Below, piece by piece: positions 15,453 to 23,706 of a stretch of 39,434 nt of DNA; the stretch's first letter is position 1, and each line of letters opens with the position of its first letter. Made by a program: the position numbers and the translations under genes. The notes beneath the pieces were generated by a model. It made no database searches, was not told the origin of the DNA, and saw only the letters and a list, made by a program, of their open reading frames with translations. The DNA is from JARRON01 sp037383845. GTDB lineage: Bacteria; Pseudomonadota; Gammaproteobacteria; Steroidobacterales; XN24. The stretch spans positions 1 through 39,434 of the forward strand of contig JARRON010000037.1 in assembly GCA_037383845.1 (NCBI GenBank). Direction: 5' to 3'.

Positions 15453-17297
15453 TTGTCCGTATTCTCTGAACTGAAGCGGCGCAACGTGCTCCGGGCCGCG
15501 GCGGCCTACATCGCCGTGGCCTGGCTGCTGATCCAGGTCGCCGAAACCACCTTCCCCGCCTTCGGCTTCTCCGACGACGCCCTTCGGAGCCTCATCATCG
15601 TCCTGGCAGTGGGCTTCGTGCCGGCAGTGGTGCTGGCATGGGTGTTCGAGATCACGCCCGAGGGACTGGTGCGGGACCGGGACATGGTGCCCGGCAGCGA
15701 GCTGTCCCTGCGCACCCGCAAGATGCTGGACCGGGGCATCCTGGTGGTGCTGGCCCTGGGCATCGCCTATTTCGCCTTCGACAAGTTCGTCCTCGACCCG
15801 GCCAGGGACGAGGCGATGGTCGAAGAGGCCCGCGAAGAGGGCCGCACCGAGGCCTTCACGGAATCCTTCGGCGAACGGTCCATCGCTGTCCTGCCTTTCG
15901 CCAACCTGAGCGCCGATCCGGAACAGGAGTACTTCGGGGACGGCCTTGCCGAGGAGATCCTGCACCTGCTGTCCGCGATCCCCGAGCTGCGCGTTATCTC
16001 CCGGTCGTCCTCGTTCGCGTTCAAGGGGCGCGACGTGCCGGTCCCGGAGATCGCCGGCGCCCTCAACGTCGGCCACGTGCTCGAGGGATCGGTCAGGAAG
16101 TCCGGCAACACCATCCGGGTCACCGCGCAGCTGATCGACGGGCGATCCGATACCCACCTGTGGTCGGAAACCTGGGACCGCTCCCTGGACGACATCTTCG
16201 CCATACAGGACGAGATCGCAACCGAGGTCGCATCCCGGCTGGAACTGGAACTGGCAGAGCCTCCGCGAAGCGAACGCGTGGATCCGGCGGCCTATGAGCT
16301 GTTCCTGAAGGGCCGCTACCTGTGGGAGACGTTCCAGCCGGAGAACCTGGTGGAAGCGGAGGCCGCGGTGCAGCGTGCCGTCGAAATCCAGCCGGACTAT
16401 GCCGATGCCTGGCTTCTGCTGTCGGGCGTGTACTACCGCTATTTCCACGCCTACCGCGGCAATCCCGACGCGTCGGTGCCCTACGGACAGGGCGAAGCCT
16501 ACCGGCTATCGACGGAGGCGATGGACAAGGCCCTGGCCCTGGCGCCGGACCATCCCCTGGCGCTAAGCCTGAAAGGCTACCGGCTCTACTACGATGACCC
16601 CCCGGACGAGGCAGAGGCCGCGCGGCTGTTCGAGCGCTCCGTCGCGCTGGGGAACTACCAGTTCGGCGGCGAATTCGCCGGTGCCCTTGGCCAGAGAGAG
16701 ACCGCCGTTCGCCTTACCGCGGCGGCCCTGCAGCAGGACCCCATGTGCAACTGGTGCCGCCTGGTGCTGGCCCAGGAATACCTCACCCTCGGCGACTTCG
16801 AACGGGCGGAGCTGATGGCCAGTAGCCTGGCAGAGCGAAAGGTCGGACTGCCGACGAATGCGCTCAACGCAGCGATCGCCCTGGAAAAGGGCGAGGCCCG
16901 GGAAGCGCTGGAGCTGCTGGCGGAGGTGCCCGGGGAGGAATCCAGGGATCTCCGGGTCCGAGCGCTTTATGCCGTAGGCAGGACCGGCGAGGCGGACGAG
17001 CTCCTCGCGAGCATGGCCGCCTCCGCGGACGACGTCAGCGGCACAACCCCGCCGCCCTATTCCTACCTTGAGCTCGCGACGCTTAATGCGGAGCTGGAGC
17101 GCGAAGACGCGGCCTTCGAATGGCTGCAGAAGGCCGTGGCCGGGGGCTGCCGCGTGTACCGCATCAATTTCGGAAACATCCAGCAGCGGTTCGAGGCGTT
17201 CGACGACGATCCCCGCTGGAAGGATGTCGCGCGTCGATGCAACCGCTCGCCGGAGCAGATCGCGGAAATCGATTTCGACCCGGTACTGCCGGAATAG
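15453..17297 (+). CDS. Membrane-anchored TolB-like/TPR protein, paralog 4
   Basis: The last copy of the array has 614 residues from the TTG at 15453. An in-frame ATG at 15441 would add four residues (MDAG), but the purine run GGAAAAGG abuts that ATG, whereas GGATGG is at good distance from the TTG, and the TTG aligns with the paralog starts. The plan is FSELKRRNVLRAAAAY, three spans, TolB/FlgO-like domain (ERSIAVLPFANLSADPEQEY, ELRVISRSSSFAFK, DIFAIQDEIATEV), TPR-like helices with DPMCNWC (C432, C435), and a DDPRW and IDFDPVLPE tail. It is convergent with the agmatinase-family gene, 51 bp away. The C-terminal half differs most between copies, as expected if it binds different partners. Function unknown. 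Confidence 0.86.
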   Translation: MSVFSELKRRNVLRAAAAYIAVAWLLIQVAETTFPAFGFSDDALRSLIIVLAVGFVPAVVLAWVFEITPEGLVRDRDMVPGSELSLRTRKMLDRGILVVLALGIAYFAFDKFVLDPARDEAMVEEAREEGRTEAFTESFGERSIAVLPFANLSADPEQEYFGDGLAEEILHLLSAIPELRVISRSSSFAFKGRDVPVPEIAGALNVGHVLEGSVRKSGNTIRVTAQLIDGRSDTHLWSETWDRSLDDIFAIQDEIATEVASRLELELAEPPRSERVDPAAYELFLKGRYLWETFQPENLVEAEAAVQRAVEIQPDYADAWLLLSGVYYRYFHAYRGNPDASVPYGQGEAYRLSTEAMDKALALAPDHPLALSLKGYRLYYDDPPDEAEAARLFERSVALGNYQFGGEFAGALGQRETAVRLTAAALQQDPMCNWCRLVLAQEYLTLGDFERAELMASSLAERKVGLPTNALNAAIALEKGEAREALELLAEVPGEESRDLRVRALYAVGRTGEADELLASMAASADDVSGTTPPPYSYLELATLNAELEREDAAFEWLQKAVAGGCRVYRINFGNIQQRFEAFDDDPRWKDVARRCNRSPEQIAEIDFDPVLPE

Positions 17298-17348
17298 CCG
17301 GTTGTGGCGGCGCGAAACGAAAGCGTCGCGATCCTGGCCATCGCCTCG

Positions 17349-18428
17349 TCAGCCCAGCCGCTCGGCCCTGCCCTGGCTGACCAGCATCCAGGCCGACAGC
17401 TTGTAGAGAAGCCTGGCGCCCACGTTCTGGTTCCACTCGTCTTCCGGGCTGGCCAGGTTCGGCGCCACCTCGTTGAGGTCGAAGCCGATGATCTTCCGCC
17501 CGGAGCGGACCAGTGACGACAGCAGGAAGTTGGCCTCCTGGAAATCCAGGCCGCCGGGGACCGGGGTGCCCGTATTCGGGCAGAAGCGGGGGTCCAGGCC
17601 GTCCACGTCGAAGGAAATCCACACCTCCGGCGGCAGGTTTTCGATGACGTCGGCCGCCAGCCTCGCCCACGCAGTGCCCTCCAGCTTCCGCCGCTGCAGG
17701 TCCCGGTCGAAGAACACCTCCACGCGCTCGCCCTGTTTCCGGCAGTAGTCGATCTCCGCCTCGCAGACGTCCCGGATGCCCACCTGGACCAGCTTCGCGA
17801 CCTGGGGAATGTGTTCCAGCACGTTGTGCATGATGGATGCGTGGGACCAGGTGAAGCCCTCGTAGGCCTTGCGGGTGTCGGAGTGGGCGTCAATGTGCAG
17901 TACCCCGAAAGCCGCCTGTCGCTCAGCCATCGCCCGCAGCGCGCCGAAGGGCACCGAGTGGTCGCCGCCGACGACGCCCACCAGCTTGCCGGCCTCCAGC
18001 AGGCGTGAGGTCTCGGCGAACACGTAGTCGTTGAGCTTGCCGCCCAGGGTGTTGACGGTCTCCAGGTCGCTCGCCAGGGCTTCGTCGTCGCCGACATCCC
18101 CGCCCGCCTCGATGATCCGCTGTGCAGCGGTCTTCGCGGCCTCGTTCCATGCCAGGACTTCCCGTGACTGCGGCAGCATGTGCAGGCCGGGCTCGTAGGG
18201 CTTCAGCACGTCCAGGTCGTACAGGTCTACCTGCCGGCTGGCCTCCAGGATGGCCGACGGCCCTTTCGACGTCCCGCCGCCGTAGGAAGTCGTGGCCTCC
18301 CAGGGCACGGGCAGATACACCACCGCCGCCTCGTCTTCGGAGTGCGGCAGCCCGAAGATGCCGGAATCGGCGGTGGAGGCAGCGTTGGGGTCGAAGTCGC
18401 GGTATTTCATGCCCTCATTGCCGGGCAT
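17349..18428 (-). CDS. Arginase/agmatinase/formimidoylglutamase-family hydrolase
   Basis: The 359-residue protein belongs to the ureohydrolase family, which hydrolyses guanidino compounds at a binuclear manganese centre. The metal-binding motifs are all there: GGDHS (H157), HIDAHSDT (D180, H182, D184) and SFDVDGLDP (D274, D276, D279). SYGGGTSKGPSAI (48-60) is the usual N-terminal substrate-side motif. The sequence around YEGFTWSHAS replaces the HGTPF-type loop of classical agmatinases, so the substrate may be agmatine, formimidoylglutamate or another guanidine compound. The start at 18428 lacks a clear Shine-Dalgarno; the ATG at 18410 (MKYRDFDPN) is an equally possible start. The gene is 57 bp downstream of the exchanger gene, with no obvious pathway link to it. 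Confidence 0.88.
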   Translation of the reverse strand: MPGNEGMKYRDFDPNAASTADSGIFGLPHSEDEAAVVYLPVPWEATTSYGGGTSKGPSAILEASRQVDLYDLDVLKPYEPGLHMLPQSREVLAWNEAAKTAAQRIIEAGGDVGDDEALASDLETVNTLGGKLNDYVFAETSRLLEAGKLVGVVGGDHSVPFGALRAMAERQAAFGVLHIDAHSDTRKAYEGFTWSHASIMHNVLEHIPQVAKLVQVGIRDVCEAEIDYCRKQGERVEVFFDRDLQRRKLEGTAWARLAADVIENLPPEVWISFDVDGLDPRFCPNTGTPVPGGLDFQEANFLLSSLVRSGRKIIGFDLNEVAPNLASPEDEWNQNVGARLLYKLSAWMLVSQGRAERLG

Positions 18429-18485
18429 CTGGCCGCGAGAGTCAAGGCCAGGCAGGCCCGGTGACGTCCCGCATCAGCACGGGCG

Positions 18486-19499
<1,014 letters not shown>

Positions 19500-19524
19500 T
19501 CCGGGTGCCCGCCCCGGCCCCGGC

Positions 19525-20424
19525 TCAGCTGCCGTTCAGCGCGTCAGCAGCCCAGTAGCGTCCCAGGCGGCGAACGAACTCGTCCGGCTTCTCGGCGTAA
19601 ATTCTCTGGGCAAGCGGCCAGGCGGCTGCCTGGGCGCGGGCACGCCGCTCACCGATGGCCGCCCTGAGCTGCCGGGCGGCGGACGAATCCGGGTGCACGG
19701 TGTCCGGACCAAGGACCCAGGCTTCGAAGACGGCCAGGTCATGGTCATCCCCGAGCCGGTCGGAAAGCTCGTGCAGGGCGGACTGGTAGACCTTCATGGC
19801 CTTCGGCCAGGCCGGCCGGAGAATACGAACCTGGTAGCGGAGGTACTTGGCGCGCTTGCGCCAGTCGTGGAGGTTCTCGTTGGAGGGTTTCTTTCGGCAC
19901 GTCTTGAGGCCCTTCCGTCCCCGGGCATAGACCCTTTCCAGTCCGTCGGCCACGATGCCGAATCCACCGTCCGGGATGGGCCAGTCCGGGATTGCGGCAA
20001 GCCCCTCCTTCAGATCCGCCGCCACCGCGGCCAGCAGGTCGCGGCGCTGCGCATCCTCCAGCATGGCGTCGCGCCGGGCGCACAGGGCCTCTCTCAGGGT
20101 GAGGAGGTCACCGGTCTCCAGGGGCAGCCAGGATTCGAACGCGTCCATGGTCTCCAGCAGGGCCTGGCTGTCCCGAAGCTCGGAGATCCGGCGGGCCGCG
20201 TCGCGGTATCTTCGGTTCTCCCGCCTGTACGCCTTCCCGCCCATGGCGTCCCGGGCAAGTCGGAGGACCGCACGGACCTTCTTGCAGGACTTGCGCGCCT
20301 CGTGGACGGCCTCGTGGGGGTCACCGCCGTCTTCCAGTTCACCGACCGCACCCTCGACCTGCTCGGCGGCAATCCGCTGCAGGCCCTCGGCAATCTGCTC
20401 GTTGCTTTTCAGACCGTATCCCAT
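19525..20424 (-). CDS. CHAD domain-containing protein
   Basis: The 299-residue protein is almost entirely a CHAD domain, an alpha-helical, basic fold that binds polyphosphate. Two symmetric signature helices can be seen: HEARKSCKKVRAVLRL (41-56) and LHDWRKRAKYLRYQVRIL (185-202), each rich in surface lysine/arginine, and the conserved LGDDHDLAVFEAW segment at 224-236. There is no signal peptide and no CYTH domain, so this is a stand-alone CHAD protein. I start at the ATG at 20424 (MGYGLKSNEQ) with AGGGGA eight bases upstream; the upstream extension to 20544 is low-complexity and has no support. CHAD proteins often accompany polyphosphate metabolism or granules; no polyphosphate kinase is nearby. 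It is divergent from the MarC-like gene. Confidence 0.9.
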   Translation of the reverse strand: MGYGLKSNEQIAEGLQRIAAEQVEGAVGELEDGGDPHEAVHEARKSCKKVRAVLRLARDAMGGKAYRRENRRYRDAARRISELRDSQALLETMDAFESWLPLETGDLLTLREALCARRDAMLEDAQRRDLLAAVAADLKEGLAAIPDWPIPDGGFGIVADGLERVYARGRKGLKTCRKKPSNENLHDWRKRAKYLRYQVRILRPAWPKAMKVYQSALHELSDRLGDDHDLAVFEAWVLGPDTVHPDSSAARQLRAAIGERRARAQAAAWPLAQRIYAEKPDEFVRRLGRYWAADALNGS

Positions 20425-20621
20425 GTTCGGCGTCCCCTGGTGCGGCAGCCGCGACCCTTTGCCTCCGGCGGGACGCGGGTGGCCGCCGATACACCCTTTC
20501 TGCAGAACCCTCCTGACTGTACCGCGGCGCGGCGGCGCGGCCAATTCCGGCTGGTACGGGAATCACCGGGCCGGGCGTGGCAGAATCGTCGCCGCTGCCG
20601 TCAGGCGAGGGAGCCAGTACC

Positions 20622-21389
20622 ATGTGGTGGAAAGACAAGGCATGCGTGCGCCGCTACGCGGTCGCGACACGGTGGCGCCTGTGCTGCGCGGCCGTGGCCG
20701 GATTCGCCCTGGCCCCGTTGCTGGCCTGGAGCGCCCCGGTCGTGAGTCCGGACGGCTCTGCCGTGCTTTCACTCGGCCTGGGCAAGATATTCACCTTCTT
20801 CTTCCTGACCCTCGGTCCGAACAGGGTAGTCGGGCCTTTCGCCCGGGCCACGGCGTCCTGCGACGGGGCGAGCCGCCGGAGGATCGCGGTGCTGGCAACC
20901 GGGGTGTCGCTGCTGTCCGTCGTGCTGGCCGCCACGATCGGGGTCACGGTGCTCGAGAACTGGGGCATCTCGTCCGGAGCGCTGCTGGTGGCCGCCGGCA
21001 TCATGCTGTTCCTGGTGGCCGTGGACTCGATCAAGTCCCAGTACCGCAGGGAAGTTCCACCCCCGGCCGAGGACGACGCCAAGCCGGTGCCGGCGATGGA
21101 ACAGGCGTTCCGCATGGCGTTCCCCTATATCGTCTCGCCGTACGGCGTCGCTGTTGTCATCCTCGTGCTGACCACCCGGCCCGAGAGCGTTCCCCAGGCG
21201 CCGATCTTCGCCATGCTGGTCGGGATCATGCTGCTGAATCTTGCCGCCATGCTGGCGGCACGGAACATCGCCGGCTCGTCGTTCGTCGCGCCGGCGCTGG
21301 CGGTGCTGGGGTCGGTGCTGGCGGTCCTCCAGGCAGCCCTCGGGGTCCAGGCGGTGATGCTTGGACTCCGGCTCGCCGGCATGTTCTGA
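20622..21389 (+). CDS. MarC/UPF0056-like integral membrane protein
   Basis: The 255-residue protein has an N-terminal signal-like span (about 17-36) and about six further hydrophobic segments. The arrangement of two halves with helix-breaking motifs, FTFFFLTLGPNRVVGPFAR near the N-terminus and FPYIVSPYGVAVVILVLT in the second half, resembles MarC/UPF0056 proteins (which have xxNPxGNxPxF and PLxxGPG motifs). A charged loop at about 142-165 separates the halves. Similarity is distant and the motifs are altered, so this is a divergent member or a sister family; the function of MarC itself is unsettled. The ATG at 20622 is preceded by GAGGGAG. It is convergent with the AI-2E-family gene, only 20 bp away. 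Confidence 0.65.
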   Translation: MWWKDKACVRRYAVATRWRLCCAAVAGFALAPLLAWSAPVVSPDGSAVLSLGLGKIFTFFFLTLGPNRVVGPFARATASCDGASRRRIAVLATGVSLLSVVLAATIGVTVLENWGISSGALLVAAGIMLFLVAVDSIKSQYRREVPPPAEDDAKPVPAMEQAFRMAFPYIVSPYGVAVVILVLTTRPESVPQAPIFAMLVGIMLLNLAAMLAARNIAGSSFVAPALAVLGSVLAVLQAALGVQAVMLGLRLAGMF

Positions 21390-21409
21390 GGCAGACCGCA
21401 GAGCCCGGG

Positions 21410-22504
21410 TCAGTCGCGGTCCGGGTCCGTCCCCAGGATGGGGGAATCTGCTTCCTCCAGCGCCCTGCCCCACAGGGACCACGCTGTCATGAAAAGGGCG
21501 CCGATGAGCGGGCCGACCACGATGCCCGTGGCGCCGAAGGCGACGAGGCCACCAAGCGTCGTCAGCAGCACCAGCAGGTCCGGCATCTGGGTGTCCTTGC
21601 CGATCAGCAGTGGCCGGAGCACGTTATCCGCGGTGCCCACGACGACGGCGCACCAGATGGCCACCGCGATGGCCGCCACCATTTTCCCGGTCAGCGCCAG
21701 GAAGATCACCGCCGGGACCCACACCAGGGCGGTGCCGATTCCGGGGATGATGGACAGCACGACCATGATGGTGCCCCAGAAGATGGCGCCCTGGATGCCT
21801 GCGAGCCAGAGTGCCAGCCCGGCCAGTCCGCCCTGGACCAGGCCAATGACCAAAGTGCCCTTGATGGTCGCCCGGCCCACGGAAGTGAAGGTGCCGAGCA
21901 CCCGCTCCTTGTCCTCGGCGTTCAGCGGCGTGTAGTGAAGGATCGCGTCGAGTATCCGCCGGCCGTCGATGAGAAAAAAGAAAACCGCGTAAAGCATCAC
22001 GAAGAGCTTGAGGAAAAACTCCGCCGTGCCCCTGGCGCCGGCGGCCAGGCCCTGGGCCACGAATCCGCCGATCTTGCCGGCCAGCTGCCCGGCCTTGGCC
22101 AGGATCTGGTCCTGGTACGGCAGGAGCTGTTCTACGAGGGGCAGGTTGCGCAGGCGCTCCTCCAGGTGCTCCCGCTCCTGAACCTGGTGGGAGACCCACT
22201 GGCCGGCTGTTTCGCTGACCTGCACCGCTTCGTTGACGAGCACCCCGAAGAAGACCATACCGGGCAGCACGATGAGCACGAGGATGAGAATGATGGTCGT
22301 GCCGGACGCAAGGACTTCCCGACCGCGATACAGCTTCAGCAGGCGACGGTAGACCGGATTCGCGAGCCCGGCGAGCACCGCGGCCATGAGCAGCGACAGC
22401 AGGAAGCCCGAGATCAGGCTGAAAAATACCGCCGAAATGGCCAGCGCCAGGAGGAAAAGAAAGCCTATGCGCAGCCGGGTGGTGCGTTGTTCTGGGTCGG
22501 CCAT
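21410..22504 (-). CDS. AI-2E family (PerM/TqsA-type) transporter
   Basis: A 364-residue inner-membrane protein with eight or so hydrophobic segments in the AI-2E-family pattern: paired N-terminal spans (about 12-45), a span at 68-90, a long amphipathic region (90-150; HQVQEREHLEERLRNLPLVE), and a C-terminal block with GLVQGGLAGLALWLAGIQGA, LSIIPGIGTALVWVPAVIF and DNVLRPLLIGKDTQMPDLL, the last being the most conserved motif of the family. Members export or import small molecules (AI-2, polyamines) or act as Na+/H+ antiporters. The ATG at 22504 has GGAGG seven bases upstream. It is divergent from htpX, with 209 bp between the starts. Confidence 0.9.
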   Translation of the reverse strand: MADPEQRTTRLRIGFLFLLALAISAVFFSLISGFLLSLLMAAVLAGLANPVYRRLLKLYRGREVLASGTTIILILVLIVLPGMVFFGVLVNEAVQVSETAGQWVSHQVQEREHLEERLRNLPLVEQLLPYQDQILAKAGQLAGKIGGFVAQGLAAGARGTAEFFLKLFVMLYAVFFFLIDGRRILDAILHYTPLNAEDKERVLGTFTSVGRATIKGTLVIGLVQGGLAGLALWLAGIQGAIFWGTIMVVLSIIPGIGTALVWVPAVIFLALTGKMVAAIAVAIWCAVVVGTADNVLRPLLIGKDTQMPDLLVLLTTLGGLVAFGATGIVVGPLIGALFMTAWSLWGRALEEADSPILGTDPDRD

Positions 22505-22713
22505 CAGCAGGCCTCCGGGCGGTCAGAGCTGCAAGTGTGCCGTGCTGCCGGTGCCTGCCTCAACCGTGCCGGGCGGCCGGGCCCCCGGCGGATGGTTCGC
22601 CAGCCTGCGCCCGCAGGCGGGAATGACCTGCCGGCTGGCGGCCGTTTACGATCTGTGGCTATAGTCTCCGGCGTGCATAAAGTCGTCCCCGGCGCGTCCG
22701 GGAAGGAAAATCC

Positions 22714-23550
22714 ATGAGCAACATGATCCGGACCACCCTGCTGATGGGCGGGCTGACCGTTCTGCTGGTCTTCGTCGGCGGCGCCATTGGCGGGCAGACC
22801 GGGGCCCTGACCGCCTTCATCATTGCCGCCGGCATGAACTTCGTCGCCTATTTCTTCAGCGACAGGATGGTCCTTGCACGCTACCGCGCGAAAGAAGCCG
22901 GCCCGGACAGCGAACCGCGACTCTACGGCATCGTGGAAAAGCTCGCGAAAAAGGCCGACCTGCCCATGCCGAAGGTCTACGTCATTCCCGACCGGGCGCC
23001 GAACGCCTTCGCAACGGGCCGCAGTCCCCGCCATGCCGCCGTGGCCGCCACCCGGGGCATCCTGGAGACGCTGAACGACGACGAGCTGGAGGGCGTCATG
23101 GCCCACGAACTCGCGCACGTCAAGCACCGGGACATCCTGAGCGGCACGATCGCCGCCACGCTGGCCGGGGCAGTGGCGCTGGTCAGCCGCTCGGCCATGT
23201 ACAGCGGTCAGTCCGGCCAGTCCAACTCGAATGCGCTGGGGGCGATGCTGGCGGTCATCGTCGCACCCTTGATCGCCATGATCCTTCGCATGTCGGTGTC
23301 CCGAACGCGCGAATACGCTGCCGACGACGGCGGCGCGGAAATAAGCGGCAAGCCCCTCGGGCTGGCCAGCGCGCTTGAGAAGATCTCCGCGACTGCCCGG
23401 CGGAGGCCCCTGGCCAACCTCAATTCGGCGCATGCACACATGTTCATCGTCAGCCCGCTGTCCGGGGGCGGCCTCGCAGGACTCATGGCGTCCCATCCGC
23501 CCATGGAAGAGCGGGTCGCACGGCTGAGAGCCATGGCCGCCGGGGCCTGA
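22714..23550 (+). CDS. htpX: HtpX-like M48 membrane zinc protease
   Basis: The 278-residue protein has two N-terminal spans (about 7-23 and 30-48), the cytosolic catalytic segment with HELAH (131-135; H131, E132, H135) and third zinc ligand E200 in SRTREYAAD, two hydrophobic segments between them (about 143-160, 176-192), and the terminal SHPPMEERVARLRAM motif. IPDRAPNAFATGRSPRHAAV is the typical pre-catalytic strand. HtpX degrades damaged membrane proteins together with FtsH in E. coli. All catalytic residues are intact and the length is close to the family norm (about 280-295). The ATG at 22714 has GGAAGGAAAA upstream. Regulation by heat or CpxR is known elsewhere; no such site was recognised here. 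Confidence 0.93.
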   Translation: MSNMIRTTLLMGGLTVLLVFVGGAIGGQTGALTAFIIAAGMNFVAYFFSDRMVLARYRAKEAGPDSEPRLYGIVEKLAKKADLPMPKVYVIPDRAPNAFATGRSPRHAAVAATRGILETLNDDELEGVMAHELAHVKHRDILSGTIAATLAGAVALVSRSAMYSGQSGQSNSNALGAMLAVIVAPLIAMILRMSVSRTREYAADDGGAEISGKPLGLASALEKISATARRRPLANLNSAHAHMFIVSPLSGGGLAGLMASHPPMEERVARLRAMAAGA

Positions 23551-23706
23551 CCGGAAACGTCGGTCCGGATGCTCGCAGACAGGGGCGGGAGACGCGCCAG
23601 TCGCCAGCGTGCCGGACATCGCCAGGCCGTCGCTCAATCCGGGGGCGTCTCCCCGCCGAAGGCTCTGGACACAGGCCACGATCTACACGGACAAGAGAGC
23701 CCGTCA

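Noticed and set aside
10671..16760. CxxC motifs as c-type haem sites
   Set aside because: None is followed by histidine.
19955..22717. A 920-codon open frame on the plus strand
   Set aside because: It runs antisense to the CHAD and AI-2E-family genes and out of frame through the MarC-like gene. Its composition is arginine/glycine-rich low complexity, as expected from high GC.
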